DNA of 63,018 nucleotides from JBBDJG01 sp040880005 (GTDB lineage Bacteria; Actinomycetota; Thermoleophilia; Solirubrobacterales; JBBDJG01). The translations under genes were made by a program, and so were the position numbers. Location: the NCBI GenBank assembly GCA_040880005.1, contig JBBDJG010000035.1, forward strand, positions 1-63,018, in the 5' to 3' direction. The notes under the pieces are model-generated. The model was not told the origin of the DNA. It saw nothing but the letters and a program-made list of their open reading frames with translations, and searched no databases. Shown here in pieces: positions 1-8,838 of this stretch. Position 1 is the first letter of the stretch; each line of letters opens with the position of its first letter.

Positions 1-89
1 AGCGGGTCGGACACCACCAGCCCGTGGGACCAGGGTGACACTGACGAACCCTACCGGCCCTCTCTACCTTGCCGGCACCACGAGCACCG

Positions 90-1664
90 TCAACTTCCTC
101 CTTCGTGCGGGGCTCCGGGTGCGTGCGCGGCCAGCTCGGGAGGCACGACCTCCGGCCGGCGCCTGAAGAACTCCGGCCGGGTCATCCAGGTGACGAGCAT
201 GAGGACCACTCCCAGCAGGATGAAGCCGGCGCCGATCACCAGCGGCGGGCCGAGCCCGAGCCATGAGTCCCCCGATTCCGAGTTCTCGGGCAGGGTGAAC
301 TGGGCGCACGACTTGACGAACAGGTACGTCAGCATCAACGCGCCGACCAGCGGGGCGACCCCGATGAAGAGGAAGTTCTTCGCGCTCTTGAGCAGCTCGC
401 GCCGGTAGTAGATCACGCACGCGAACCCGGTCAGCCCGTAATAGAAGGCGATCATCAACCCGAGCGCGGCGATCGAGTCGAAAAGGATGTTCTCGCTGAC
501 GATCGTCAGGAAGACGTACCAGACGACCGAGAACGCGCCCATCAGGATCGTCGAGACGTGGGGGGTCAGGAAGCGAGGGTGCACGTCGCCGAGCGCCTTC
601 GGCATGGCGTGAGCCCTGGCCATCGAGAGCGTCGTACGTGCCGTTGGCAGAATCGTCGTCTGGGTTGACGCGGCAGCCGACGTCAACACCGCGATGATCA
701 GGATGCGATCGAGCGGATAGCCGAACACGTCATTGCCGAGCACGCTCAGCACATCGTCGGAGTTCTCGACCAAGACTTCGGTTCCGCCATATGCCTGCGC
801 GGCGATCGAGACGATCACGTAGATCCCCACGAGGATGATCGTGGCGATGATCGCGGCTCTGCCCGGCGTGGTGGAACTCCCTTCGGTCTCCTCGTTGACG
901 GTCACGGTGCTGTCCCAACCCCAGTAGATGAACACCGCGATCAGCACGCCGCCGACCAGTGTCCCCTCGCTGGTCGAGAACGGGTTCATGTCGCCAAGCG
1001 GTATCTCGAACGGGTTGATCCAGGACAGCGATGGATCGATCCCGCCGGGCAGGGCGTCGCCCGAATAGACCTTGACCAGCGCCACGACCGCGAAGATGGC
1101 CAGGGTAACGACCTCGGCCCCCAGCAGGACCACCTGGGTGCGCGCCGACAGCTCGATGCCGATCACGCAGATCGCGGTCATGACCGCGATCCACATGACC
1201 CCCACGGCGGTGACCGCGGCCGTCGAAGCGGCCGCCGAGTCCCATCCGAACAGCAGGAACGAGTACAGGCCCGCGATCTGGGCCAGGTTTGCCATCACGA
1301 TGATGTCGGCGACTACGATCGCCCAGCCGGCGACCCAGCCGATCTGCGGCCCCATCGCCTTGGTCACCCACGAGAAGGTCGTGCCGCAGTCGGGATCGGC
1401 GCGGTTCATGTAGTAGTAGGCCGCGGCGATGAACAACATCGGAATGAAGGCGACGATGAAGATCGCGGGCGCGAATACGCCGATGCCCGCGACCGCGACG
1501 ACGAAGCCGAGCGACGCCGCCAGCGAGTAGCCGGGCGCGGTCGAGGCGACGCCGATCACCAAGCTGGAGGCGAAGCCGATCGCGCCGGTCTTCAGCCCCT
1601 TCTCGCCCGGGGCTGAGCCCGCCGGGGCAGTCGAGCCCGGTGCCGGAACCGACGCACTCTCCAA
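90..1664 (-). CDS. APC-superfamily amino acid permease
   Basis: Cytoplasmic-membrane amino acid/polyamine transporter of the APC superfamily. The 524-residue protein has about 12 hydrophobic helices. The first carries the APC substrate-binding signature (GVASTAPGYSLAASLG, near residues 38-53), and later segments include NEETEGSSTTPGRAAI, typical of the TM6-TM7 region. The start is TTG at 1664, preceded by a strong purine-rich ribosome site (GGGAGG) about six bases upstream. The substrate cannot be told from sequence. It is divergent from the SpoIIM-like gene. Family is confident; exact ligand unknown. Confidence 0.9.
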   Translation of the reverse strand: MESASVPAPGSTAPAGSAPGEKGLKTGAIGFASSLVIGVASTAPGYSLAASLGFVVAVAGIGVFAPAIFIVAFIPMLFIAAAYYYMNRADPDCGTTFSWVTKAMGPQIGWVAGWAIVVADIIVMANLAQIAGLYSFLLFGWDSAAASTAAVTAVGVMWIAVMTAICVIGIELSARTQVVLLGAEVVTLAIFAVVALVKVYSGDALPGGIDPSLSWINPFEIPLGDMNPFSTSEGTLVGGVLIAVFIYWGWDSTVTVNEETEGSSTTPGRAAIIATIILVGIYVIVSIAAQAYGGTEVLVENSDDVLSVLGNDVFGYPLDRILIIAVLTSAAASTQTTILPTARTTLSMARAHAMPKALGDVHPRFLTPHVSTILMGAFSVVWYVFLTIVSENILFDSIAALGLMIAFYYGLTGFACVIYYRRELLKSAKNFLFIGVAPLVGALMLTYLFVKSCAQFTLPENSESGDSWLGLGPPLVIGAGFILLGVVLMLVTWMTRPEFFRRRPEVVPPELAAHAPGAPHEGGS

Positions 1665-1759
1665 GTGATCCTCCCTCTCTCGCAGGAGACGCGGGCGCAG
1701 ACTACTCCCGCAGGCGGATCCGGTCCAGCCCTCTGGACATTCTGCCGATAGACGCTTGG

Positions 1760-2572
1760 ATGGCAGGGACCGCCCCCAGCAAGCCGGACGTCGAGCCGGC
1801 GCCGGAATCCGAGCCGTCCCCGGACGCCGTCGACCACACGGGGCAGGGCCTCGTCGGCGCGGCCCGCAACCGCATGGTCAACGAGCTGGTGTTCCTCCAG
1901 GGCGTCACCGCCACGAAGCAGACGCTGCGCGAGTGGAGCCGGCGCCCCTGGCAGGTGATGCGCGTGTGGCTGTTCTGGAGCGTCGTAATCGCCCTGCTGC
2001 TGCTGACCGCCGTTCTGGTCGTGGCGCACTTCTCGACTCCCGACCCGACCGGCGTGATCGTGCCCGGATTCAACAGCAAGGTCGATGGTCAGGACATCGG
2101 GATGATCCTCTTCCGCAACTCGCTCGTCCTGGCACTGCACGCCTTCGCTTGCATAGCCGGCTTCATCGCCGGCAACTCGCTGCCGATCTCGGCCGCCAAG
2201 CGCAGTGGCTTCTCGAGGATGGTGCACGAAAAGGCGGGGCCGCTTTCGATCGGCTTCGTCGCCTGCGCAACGACATTCTCACTCGCCACCCAGGCCTACT
2301 TCCTCGGCAACATCCTGACGACATTGGCGGCCCAGGTTGGCCTGTCGGACTTCCATCTGCTGCTGCTTCTGATCCCTCACGCTCTGCCGGAGCTGACCGC
2401 GCTGTTCCTTCCGCTCGCGGCGTGGCTGATCGCGAGCCGCCGTGACGATTGGGATCAGCTCTTGGCGGCCACGCTCGTGACCGTCGCCGTCGCGGTTCCC
2501 GTGCTGATCGTGTCCGCGATCCTGGAGGTCACGTTGTTCCCCGACCTGTTGCGGCACGCGACCGGTTCCTGA
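1760..2572 (+). CDS. SpoIIM-like (stage II sporulation protein M family) membrane protein
   Basis: Integral membrane protein of the SpoIIM/DUF95 family. In spore formers SpoIIM belongs to the DMP peptidoglycan-degradation complex, but in non-sporulating actinobacteria the family has no settled role. The 270-residue form has an acidic Pro-rich N-terminus, then about six TM segments, with the family-type stretch PHALPELTALFLPLAAW followed by AAxxEVTLFP near the C-terminus. A GTG at 1640 would add 40 residues but overlaps the divergent permease and its ribosome site, so the ATG at 1760 is preferred. No sporulation genes are adjacent. Confidence 0.7.
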   Translation: MAGTAPSKPDVEPAPESEPSPDAVDHTGQGLVGAARNRMVNELVFLQGVTATKQTLREWSRRPWQVMRVWLFWSVVIALLLLTAVLVVAHFSTPDPTGVIVPGFNSKVDGQDIGMILFRNSLVLALHAFACIAGFIAGNSLPISAAKRSGFSRMVHEKAGPLSIGFVACATTFSLATQAYFLGNILTTLAAQVGLSDFHLLLLLIPHALPELTALFLPLAAWLIASRRDDWDQLLAATLVTVAVAVPVLIVSAILEVTLFPDLLRHATGS

Positions 2573-2591
2573 TTCGCCCGGATCGACGCTC

Positions 2592-3050
2592 TCAGCCGCC
2601 GCGCCTGCGCACCGCACGATCCGGCGGCACCGACTCCAGCTTCGACTTCCACACGTACCTGCTCCACGCCTTGTAGCGCTTGCCGAGCCAGACGAGGTTC
2701 TCCCACGTAGCTGGATCGGACTGCTCACGCCACTCGACCAGTACGTCGCCAACGCGCTCCCAGACCACGTCGAAACCGAACGGCGCATCGAAGAACACGT
2801 CCTCGTGCAGCAGCCCGCGTGACACGAGCACGGCCGCGCTCTCATAGAAGACGAGCACGTTCATCAGCATGTCCGACTCGCGGCTGCCCTTCGGGTAGCG
2901 GTCGATCAGCTCCGCGTAGCTCTGCGCGGAGAACTCACTGAAGAACCACGCGCGTGCCTCGACCTGGCCGCTCGTCTGGGTGATCTCGAGCAGCTTCAGA
3001 TACAGGTGGCTGTCTTCGCCGAGCGGTGAGGATGCCATTGCGGAGTGCAT
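2592..3050 (-). CDS. Hypothetical protein, helical, possibly DUF4760-like
   Basis: I do not firmly recognise this protein (about 152 residues). It is mostly helical, soluble, and rich in aromatic residues (ARAWFFSEFSAQSY; WENLVWLGKRYKAWSRYVW), with a basic tail. The pattern of an FF-x-EF motif followed by a Y-P segment resembles small DUF4760-type proteins, but that is a weak match by eye. Candidate starts are GTG 3083, ATG 3050 and ATG 3038; 3050 or 3038 leaves room for a promoter shared with the divergent glycosyltransferase. Confidence 0.5.
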   Translation of the reverse strand: MHSAMASSPLGEDSHLYLKLLEITQTSGQVEARAWFFSEFSAQSYAELIDRYPKGSRESDMLMNVLVFYESAAVLVSRGLLHEDVFFDAPFGFDVVWERVGDVLVEWREQSDPATWENLVWLGKRYKAWSRYVWKSKLESVPPDRAVRRRGG

Positions 3051-3096
3051 CAAGATAACGACCAGGCCCCCCGAATTGATCACCTAAACTCCCGCC

Positions 3097-4089
3097 GTGG
3101 CGAAGGTCCTGTTCGTATACAGCCGCGACTCGAGTTTTATCGCGATCGACCGCGAGATCCTGCGCGAGCGGTTCGAGCTGCGCGAGCGCGCGCAGCGGCG
3201 ACCGCTCGTCAACCCGATCGCGGTCGCGCGAGACGTCATTCGCAGCGACCTCGTATTCGGCTGGTTCGCGTACTGGCACACTTTCTGGCCGGTCACGCTG
3301 GCCTGGTTGTTGCGCAAGCCGTCGGTGTTGGTGATTGGAGGCTTCGACACTGCCAACATGCCCGACGCCGGCTACGGGCTGCAACGCGGCGGCCTGCGCA
3401 GGGCGATCAGCCGCTGGACGATGCGTCGCGCCACGCGCCTGATCACCAACTCCCACTTCAGCGCCGAGGAGATCGAACGCAACACCGGGATCGCACGCGA
3501 TCACGTAACGGTCCTGCACCACGGCGTCCCGGACCTTTTTGGCGAGCTGCCGCAGGCGCCCCGCAACCAGGTCGCGCTGACGGTCGGCGTGGTCGATCGT
3601 CCGAACCTGCTGCGCAAGGGCCTGCGTCCATTCGTCGAGGCGGCCACACGCTTGCCCGACGTGCACTTCGTCGTGGCCGGCAAATGGGAGGACGACGCCG
3701 CCGACGAGCTGCGCGCGCTCGCGGGCTCGAACGTGGAGCTGACCGGATGGCTGTCGCAGCAGCGGCTCGAGGACCTCTACCGCGAAGCGTCCGTGTACGT
3801 GCAGGCGTCGCTGCACGAGGGCTTCGGGCTCTCGGTCGCGGAGGCGATGCTGGCCGGGTGCGTGCCGGTGACGACGCGTGCCGGCGCCCTGCCCGAGGTC
3901 GTCGGCGACATCGGGGTCGCGGTAGCCGATGCCGACCCTGGCGAATTGGCTGCCGCGATCGAACGGGCGCTTGCAGGCGACGACGACGAGCCCGAGCGAG
4001 CGCGCCGCCACGTGCTCGAGAGCTTCCCGCTCGAGGCGAGGCGCGACGGAATCTTGCGTGTTGTCGAGCAGGCGTTGGGGGATACCTGA
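3097..4089 (+). CDS. Family 4 (GT-B) glycosyltransferase
   Basis: Predicted cytoplasmic nucleotide-sugar glycosyltransferase, 330 residues. The C-terminal half carries the GT4 donor-binding signature: HEGFGLSVAEAMLAGCVPV followed by GALPEVVGD, near residues 243-275. The N-terminal Rossmann half starts at once (AKVLFVYSR) and has the hinge segment TNSHFSAEEI. The start is GTG at 3097, only 13-46 bases from the divergent gene depending on that gene's start. The stop abuts, without overlap, the stop of the convergent TauE half-gene. Acceptor and donor sugars are unknown; the nearby trehalose-phosphatase is the only sugar-metabolic context. Confidence 0.85.
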   Translation: MAKVLFVYSRDSSFIAIDREILRERFELRERAQRRPLVNPIAVARDVIRSDLVFGWFAYWHTFWPVTLAWLLRKPSVLVIGGFDTANMPDAGYGLQRGGLRRAISRWTMRRATRLITNSHFSAEEIERNTGIARDHVTVLHHGVPDLFGELPQAPRNQVALTVGVVDRPNLLRKGLRPFVEAATRLPDVHFVVAGKWEDDAADELRALAGSNVELTGWLSQQRLEDLYREASVYVQASLHEGFGLSVAEAMLAGCVPVTTRAGALPEVVGDIGVAVADADPGELAAAIERALAGDDDEPERARRHVLESFPLEARRDGILRVVEQALGDT

Positions 4090-4485
4090 TCACGGCCTGC
4101 CTCGAGCCGGTTCGCGATCTTCGCTGCGCAGCGCTCTGCGCACCATCTGCGCAGCGACGAACAGCAGCAGCGCCGCAAACGACAACTCGAGCGCGCGCTG
4201 AGGCAGCTCGTTGGCGACGACCACGCCGGCCACCACGCCGACGGGCGACAGCAGGCCGACGGCAAGCGCGTCCGCGATGCGCAGGTTGCCGTACTTGTAC
4301 TGCCTCCAGCTACCGGCCAGCGCGACCGGAATGATCGCCAGCAGCGATGTGGCCTCCGCCTGGATCTGCGTCTTGTCGAGCAGGATCGTGAGCGCGGGAA
4401 CGAACAGGATGCCGCCGCCCACTCCCATCAACCCGCCAACGGCGCCGGCCACGAACCCGATCAATGCGGCGAGGATCTCGTTCAT
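4090..4485 (-). CDS. TauE/SafE permease, half-length protein B
   Basis: Sulfite exporter TauE/SafE family, but only 131 residues, about half the usual ~250. It contains one copy of the family repeat: GFVAGAVGGLMGVGGG at the N-terminus followed by VPALTILL, then about three more helices. Its ATG shares one base with the stop of the upstream half-gene (TGATG), so the two are almost certainly translated together. Classic members carry two such repeats in one chain, so the two products probably form a heteromeric transporter. The long overlapping frame running to 5574 is a shadow. Confidence 0.82.
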   Translation of the reverse strand: MNEILAALIGFVAGAVGGLMGVGGGILFVPALTILLDKTQIQAEATSLLAIIPVALAGSWRQYKYGNLRIADALAVGLLSPVGVVAGVVVANELPQRALELSFAALLLFVAAQMVRRALRSEDREPARGRP

Positions 4486-4844
4486 CACAGAACCAGATCC
4501 ACGGCGAGCGCAACCAGCAGCCCTGCAAACATCAGGGAGATGGTTCGACCCGACAGGCGCTGCTGCAACGCGGTGCCGGCAAGCACTCCGGCAACCGCGG
4601 GCAGGCCGACGAGCAGGCCGTCGCCAACGTCCACGTTGCCGTACCCGGTTTGAGTGGCAACACCAAAGCCGGCGATCACGATGATCGCCGCCAGCGAGGT
4701 TGCGGTCGCCTCGCGCTCCGCGTAGCCGAACCACAGAATCAGCAGCGGAACTATCACCGTGCCGCCGCCGACGCCGAACAGCCCGCTGAACGCGCCGGCC
4801 GCCGTGCCGATCGCTGCAAGCTTCGCGACGCGCTGCTTCGACAT
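4485..4844 (-). CDS. TauE/SafE permease, half-length protein A
   Basis: First half of the split TauE/SafE pair (119 residues). It has its own copy of the repeat signature, SGLFGVGGGTVIVPLLIL (residues 20-37), then TATSLAAIIVIAG and two or three more TM helices, ending abruptly at AVDLVL. ATG 4844 is chosen because the family motif begins about 15 residues later; the upstream extension overlaps the trehalose-phosphatase gene and is not membrane-like. Predicted role: export of a small anion such as sulfite or a sulfonate, by family only. Confidence 0.82.
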   Translation of the reverse strand: MSKQRVAKLAAIGTAAGAFSGLFGVGGGTVIVPLLILWFGYAEREATATSLAAIIVIAGFGVATQTGYGNVDVGDGLLVGLPAVAGVLAGTALQQRLSGRTISLMFAGLLVALAVDLVL

Positions 4845-4866
4845 GGTTCGAGATACTAGAGGCCGC

Positions 4867-5688
4867 GTGAGCCGGGCAGACTCTGACAAGGACGCGCACG
4901 AGCGGGCGGATGAGCTGCTCGCGCCTTTGCGCGCCGACCCACGGCGGTCGGCCCTGGTGCTCGACGTGGACGGCACGCTGGCACCGATCGTTCCCACCCC
5001 CGAGCAGGCAAAGGTGCCCGAGCGCACTCGCGAGCTGCTCGAAGCGCTTGCCGAGCGCTACGGCCTGATCGCGTGCGTCTCCGGGCGTCAGGTGCTCGAC
5101 GCGCGTCGCGTTGTCGGCATCAACTCGATCAGCTACAGCGGCAACCACGGATTCGAGTACCTCGCGGCGCACTCCGGCGAGATCGTGCTCGATCCGAGTG
5201 TCGTCGGGCAGGCGCAGCGCGTGCGGGAGTTCGCGACCGAACGCTTTTCGGGCGATCTCCAGCGCGTGGGCGTGCGCTTCGAGGACAAGGAGTCGATCTG
5301 CGCCTTCCACTGGCGCGGGGCGCCGGACGAGACCGGCACGCGGGCGCGACTCGAGCTGATCGCAGCCGATGCGCGCGACCTCGGCCTGGCGGTCCACTGG
5401 GGCCGCAAGGTGCTCGAGATCCGTCCCGACGTCGCGATCGACAAGGGCAGCGCGCTCGAATCGCTGCTGCGCCACGCCGATCCAAACGCGGCGCTGTACG
5501 CGGGCGACGACACCACGGACCTCGATGCTTTCCACAGGTTGCACGAACTGCGGGCGCAGGGAGCCCTCGGGCATGCAGTGTGCGTCGGCGTCGTCTCCGA
5601 CGAGGGGCCGGCCGAGATCGCCGAACGTGCCGACATGATCGTTGACGGGCCCGAAGGAATGGCCGACCTGCTCGCTTCACTTCGGTAA
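4867..5688 (+). CDS. otsB: Trehalose-6-phosphate phosphatase
   Basis: HAD-superfamily enzyme that dephosphorylates trehalose 6-phosphate to trehalose, the last step of the OtsAB pathway. Visible motifs are the nucleophile motif LDVDGTLAPI (Asp-x-Asp, near residue 35), CVSGR (motif II region), the substrate-cap segment YSGNHGFE, and the acidic motif AGDDTTDLDAF near residue 217. The protein is 273 residues from GTG 4867; longer upstream frames overlap the divergent TauE gene. No otsA lies in this window. It is followed three bases later by a small membrane protein, suggesting co-transcription. Confidence 0.93.
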   Translation: MSRADSDKDAHERADELLAPLRADPRRSALVLDVDGTLAPIVPTPEQAKVPERTRELLEALAERYGLIACVSGRQVLDARRVVGINSISYSGNHGFEYLAAHSGEIVLDPSVVGQAQRVREFATERFSGDLQRVGVRFEDKESICAFHWRGAPDETGTRARLELIAADARDLGLAVHWGRKVLEIRPDVAIDKGSALESLLRHADPNAALYAGDDTTDLDAFHRLHELRAQGALGHAVCVGVVSDEGPAEIAERADMIVDGPEGMADLLASLR

Positions 5689-5691
5689 CCG

Positions 5692-6213
5692 ATGCACTTC
5701 ACCGACTTCCTCAAGACGACGGTGCTGTTGATGGCCGGCGAAGCAACCGCGTTGGGCGCGATCGCGATCGTCACCGCGGCGACCAGTGGCGAGACGTTCG
5801 TCCTGGTTCAAGCGCTCGCGTTCATAACGCTCGCCGGCATCGCGGGCGCGCTGGCCGGACGCAGGACCAAGGCTGGCACAGGCATTTCCACGCTGCTCGC
5901 CGACGCGCGCACCGAGAGCGCCCTGCCGCCGATTGAGCCGGCATCGATACTCGTCAATCGCCTCTGGCCGCTCGCTCCTTACGTGCTGCTGTTCGCGGGA
6001 GCCTCGTTCGTGTATCCGCAGGTCACGGGGATTGGCGCCGCGTTCCTGATCTTCCAGGCGCTAGCATGGCGCAAGCAGGAGAAGGCCGTGACCGCAATCG
6101 AGGAGCGCGACGGCGCCCGCTTCTACGTCGTCGGCGGCTCGCCCTTCCGGCGGATCCAACTCGTGCGGACGGTGGGCATGCGCCGCGTCACCTCGCTCAA
6201 CGGCGCCCCCTAA
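5692..6213 (+). CDS. Hypothetical membrane protein downstream of otsB
   Basis: A 173-residue protein I do not recognise. Two TM helices lie near the N-terminus (TTVLLMAGEATALGAIAIV and LVQALAFITLAGIAGALAG), two more around residues 95-125, and a short cytoplasmic C-terminal tail contains RFYVVGGSPFRRIQLVRT. It starts three bases after otsB, so it probably shares its transcript. It is convergent with polX, with almost no spacer. No function inferred. Confidence 0.65.
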   Translation: MHFTDFLKTTVLLMAGEATALGAIAIVTAATSGETFVLVQALAFITLAGIAGALAGRRTKAGTGISTLLADARTESALPPIEPASILVNRLWPLAPYVLLFAGASFVYPQVTGIGAAFLIFQALAWRKQEKAVTAIEERDGARFYVVGGSPFRRIQLVRTVGMRRVTSLNGAP

Positions 6214-6214
6214 G

Positions 6215-7966
6215 TTACCTCGTCGCCTTGCGTACCCGCTTGCGTGTCCGCTTGCGCAGCTTGGACAGCTCGCGCCAGCTTCGCGTGTTCGCGATCTGGG
6301 CCGGTCCGAGCCACGCACGCCGCGCGGTGGCGATGCCGTAGCGCATCACGTCGAGCGTCTCGGTGCGATGCGCGTCGGAGCTGATCGCGAGTATCGCTCC
6401 GGCCTCGGCGGCCAGGCGCGCTTGCAGGTCGGAGAGGTCGCGACGATTGGGGTTGGCGTTGATCTCGAGCATCGTGCCCGTCGTTGCGGCATGCTCGACG
6501 AGCCGCTCGATGTCGAGCCGATAGGGCTCGCGGCGCAACAGCAACCTTCCCGTCGGATGGCCGATCGCATCGACGTAGGGGCTGTCCATCGCCGCCATGA
6601 TCCGCTCGGTCATGCGGCGCTCGCTCATCCGAAACGACGAGTGCACGGATGCCACGACCCAGTCCAGCTCGCCGAGCAGCTCGTCGTCGTAGTCGAGCGA
6701 TCCGTCCGGGTGGATGTTCACCTCGGACCCCGCAAGCAGGCGAAAGCCCTTGCTTGCCGAGTTGCGTTTGCGGATCTCGGCGATGCGGCGGCGCAGCGTG
6801 CCCGGCTGGACGTCGTCGCCGAAGCCGAACGAGGCCGAGTGGTCGGTGATTGCGAAATATCGGTAGCCGCGCTTGCGCGCGGCCTCCGCCATCTGCGCGA
6901 GCGTCGCGCGCCCGTCCGAAAGCGTCGTGTGACTGTGTAGGTCGCCCTTGATGTCCGACCCTTCGATCAGCGCCGGCAGCGTATGGTCGAGAGCAGCCTC
7001 CAGCTCGCCGCGACCCTCGCGCAGCTCGGGCTCGATGTAGTCGAGTCCGAGCAAGCCGTACACGTCCTGCTCCGTGGCGCAGGCATCGGTGCGGCCGCTG
7101 CGCTCGTCCTCGATGCCGTACTCGCTGACGTGCTGGCCGCGCTGCACCGCGTACTCGCGCAGCTCGACGTTGTGGCGCTTCGACCCCGTCAGGTGTTGAA
7201 GCACATTCCCGAACTGTTCCGGAGCGACAACGCGAAAATCGACGCTGAGGCCGTTGTGCGTGAGGATCTTGGCGCCCGCCTCGCCGCTCGCCTTGGTCTC
7301 CGCGACGATCTCCAGCTCGGTGAACGCGCGCGTGAGCGCGGCAGCGTCGCGCGATGTCGCGACGATGTCGAGGTCCTTGCAGGTATCGGCCATGCGGCGA
7401 GCGCTTCCGGCAATCTCGACTCGCTCCGCGGCCGGATGCACGCGCAGCTCTTCGAGGATCTCGTCGGCGATCTCGAGCACGTCGGAAAGCAGGCGCCGCT
7501 TGGGCGACCCGGCACGCGGTCGCTTGCGCAGGGCGGCAAGGATGTTCTGCTCGGCCTTCGGGCCGAGCCCCGCTATCTCGCGCAGCTGTTGACCTTCCGC
7601 AGCTTCGCGAAGCTGGGCGAGCGTCGCGATTCCGAGTTGATCGTGGATCTTGCGTGCGGTCTTTGCTCCCAGGCCGGGGATCCGCATGTATTCGACCAGC
7701 TCGCCGGGGAACTTCTGCTTCAGCTTCGCCGCAGCCGGAATCTCACCGGCCTCGAGCAGCGCCTCGATCTTCTGCTCCAGCGTCTTGCCGACACCCGGCA
7801 GCTCTGTGAGGCGCCGTTCGGACGCGAGCTGCTGCACCGACATGGGTGATTCACGCACGACCTGCGCCGCCTGGCGGTAGGCGATCACACGGTAAACGAC
7901 CGCACCATCGAGCTCGTAGAGGTCCCCCAACTCGTCGAGGGCGGCTGCAATGTCGGCGTTCTTCAT
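6215..7966 (-). CDS. polX: DNA polymerase/3'-5' exonuclease PolX
   Basis: Family X DNA polymerase with a C-terminal PHP phosphoesterase domain, a bacterial repair enzyme for gap filling. The 583-residue protein has helix-hairpin-helix segments at the start (ELPGVGKTLEQKIEAL; IPGLGAKTARKIHDQLG), a nucleotidyltransferase core (EIAGSARRMADTCKDLDIV), and the PHP domain with GDLHSHTTLSDG (near residue 343), AITDHS, AGSEVNIHPDG and SSDAHRT as metal ligands. ATG 7966 gives the canonical N-terminus MKNADIAAALDELGDLYEL. It is divergent from the GT2 gene with a 22-base gap. Confidence 0.95.
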   Translation of the reverse strand: MKNADIAAALDELGDLYELDGAVVYRVIAYRQAAQVVRESPMSVQQLASERRLTELPGVGKTLEQKIEALLEAGEIPAAAKLKQKFPGELVEYMRIPGLGAKTARKIHDQLGIATLAQLREAAEGQQLREIAGLGPKAEQNILAALRKRPRAGSPKRRLLSDVLEIADEILEELRVHPAAERVEIAGSARRMADTCKDLDIVATSRDAAALTRAFTELEIVAETKASGEAGAKILTHNGLSVDFRVVAPEQFGNVLQHLTGSKRHNVELREYAVQRGQHVSEYGIEDERSGRTDACATEQDVYGLLGLDYIEPELREGRGELEAALDHTLPALIEGSDIKGDLHSHTTLSDGRATLAQMAEAARKRGYRYFAITDHSASFGFGDDVQPGTLRRRIAEIRKRNSASKGFRLLAGSEVNIHPDGSLDYDDELLGELDWVVASVHSSFRMSERRMTERIMAAMDSPYVDAIGHPTGRLLLRREPYRLDIERLVEHAATTGTMLEINANPNRRDLSDLQARLAAEAGAILAISSDAHRTETLDVMRYGIATARRAWLGPAQIANTRSWRELSKLRKRTRKRVRKATR

Positions 7967-7988
7967 GCACGCGTACGATACGCGGCCC

Positions 7989-8756
7989 ATGGCCACGCCC
8001 CAGTTGCAGCGCGGACCCGTCTGGGTCGTGCTGCCAACATACGACGAGCGCGACAATCTCGAGCCGATCGTGCGCGAGATCCGCGGCGCGCTCGAGTCGG
8101 TCGTCCCCGATCACGTAATCCTCGTCGTCGACGACTCCTCGCCCGACGGCACCGGCGAGCTGGCGGACCGTCTCGCGGCCGCCGACGCACACGTCCAGGT
8201 TCTGCATCGCGCCGCGAAGCAAGGGCTCGGGCAGGCCTACCTGGCGGGCTTTCGCCGTGCACTGGACGCCGGTGCCGCGCTCGTGATCGAGATGGACGCC
8301 GACTTCTCCCACGATCCGGCTGACCTGCCGCGCTTGATCGAGGCGGCGGGCGACCTCGTGCTCGGCTCACGCTACGTCCGCGGCGGCGGAGTACGCGACT
8401 GGGGCCCGGCGCGGCGCTTGATCAGCCGGGGCGGCAGCCTCTACGCACGACTGGTCCTGGGAGTGCCCGTCCACGACCTGACCGGCGGCTTCAAGTGCTT
8501 TCGCCGAGCGGTGCTCGAGGCGATCGACCTCGACAGCGTGCGCTCACGCGGCTATGCCTTTCAGGTCGAGCTGACCTATCGGGCGATCAAGCACGGGTTC
8601 GCGGTGACGGAGGTCCCGATCACGTTCGCCGACCGACGCGTGGGCGAGAGCAAGATGTCGCGCACGATCGTGGCGGAGGCGATCTGGATGGTGCCGAGCC
8701 TGCGGTTTGGGCGGCGCAGGTACCGGCCGCCGAAGCAGCGCACCCGCCTAAGCTAA
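7989..8756 (+). CDS. Polyprenol monophosphomannose synthase-like GT2 glycosyltransferase
   Basis: Family 2 glycosyltransferase resembling dolichol/polyprenol-phosphate mannosyltransferase: transfers a hexose, probably mannose, from a nucleotide sugar to a polyprenyl phosphate carrier at the inner membrane face. Motifs: VVLPTYDERDNLEPIV, VDDSSPDGTG, EMDADFSHDP (DxD-type metal site), DLTGGFKCFRR and YAFQVELTYRA. The 255-residue form lacks the C-terminal TM domain of some homologues. ATG 7989 chosen because the GT2 fold begins 10 residues later. The lipid-linked sugar would serve cell-envelope glycan synthesis. Confidence 0.88.
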   Translation: MATPQLQRGPVWVVLPTYDERDNLEPIVREIRGALESVVPDHVILVVDDSSPDGTGELADRLAAADAHVQVLHRAAKQGLGQAYLAGFRRALDAGAALVIEMDADFSHDPADLPRLIEAAGDLVLGSRYVRGGGVRDWGPARRLISRGGSLYARLVLGVPVHDLTGGFKCFRRAVLEAIDLDSVRSRGYAFQVELTYRAIKHGFAVTEVPITFADRRVGESKMSRTIVAEAIWMVPSLRFGRRRYRPPKQRTRLS

Positions 8757-8778
8757 GCTTGCGTTGTTGGTCGAGCTA

Positions 8779-8814
8779 CAGAGTTCCCGATTTTCCCGCC
8801 TAAGGGAAAATCGG
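8779..8814. repeat. Palindromic element copy 1 (upstream of trxA)
   Basis: CAGAGTTCCCG followed by an 11-bp inverted repeat (CCGATTTTCCC at 8787-8797, its complement at 8804-8814, six-base loop). The same leader and a similar A/T-cored GC-ended stem occur inside rarA at 25857-25920, so this is a dispersed repeat rather than a simple terminator. It lies in the 5' leader of trxA, 24 bases before its start, and could affect translation or end upstream transcription. Confidence 0.75.
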
Positions 8815-8838
8815 AAATATTCGAAGGAAAGGGCGAAC

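Noticed and set aside
8787..8814. Ordinary intrinsic terminator before trxA
   Set aside because: There is no U-tract, and the leader plus stem recurs inside rarA, so it is better described as a repeat element.
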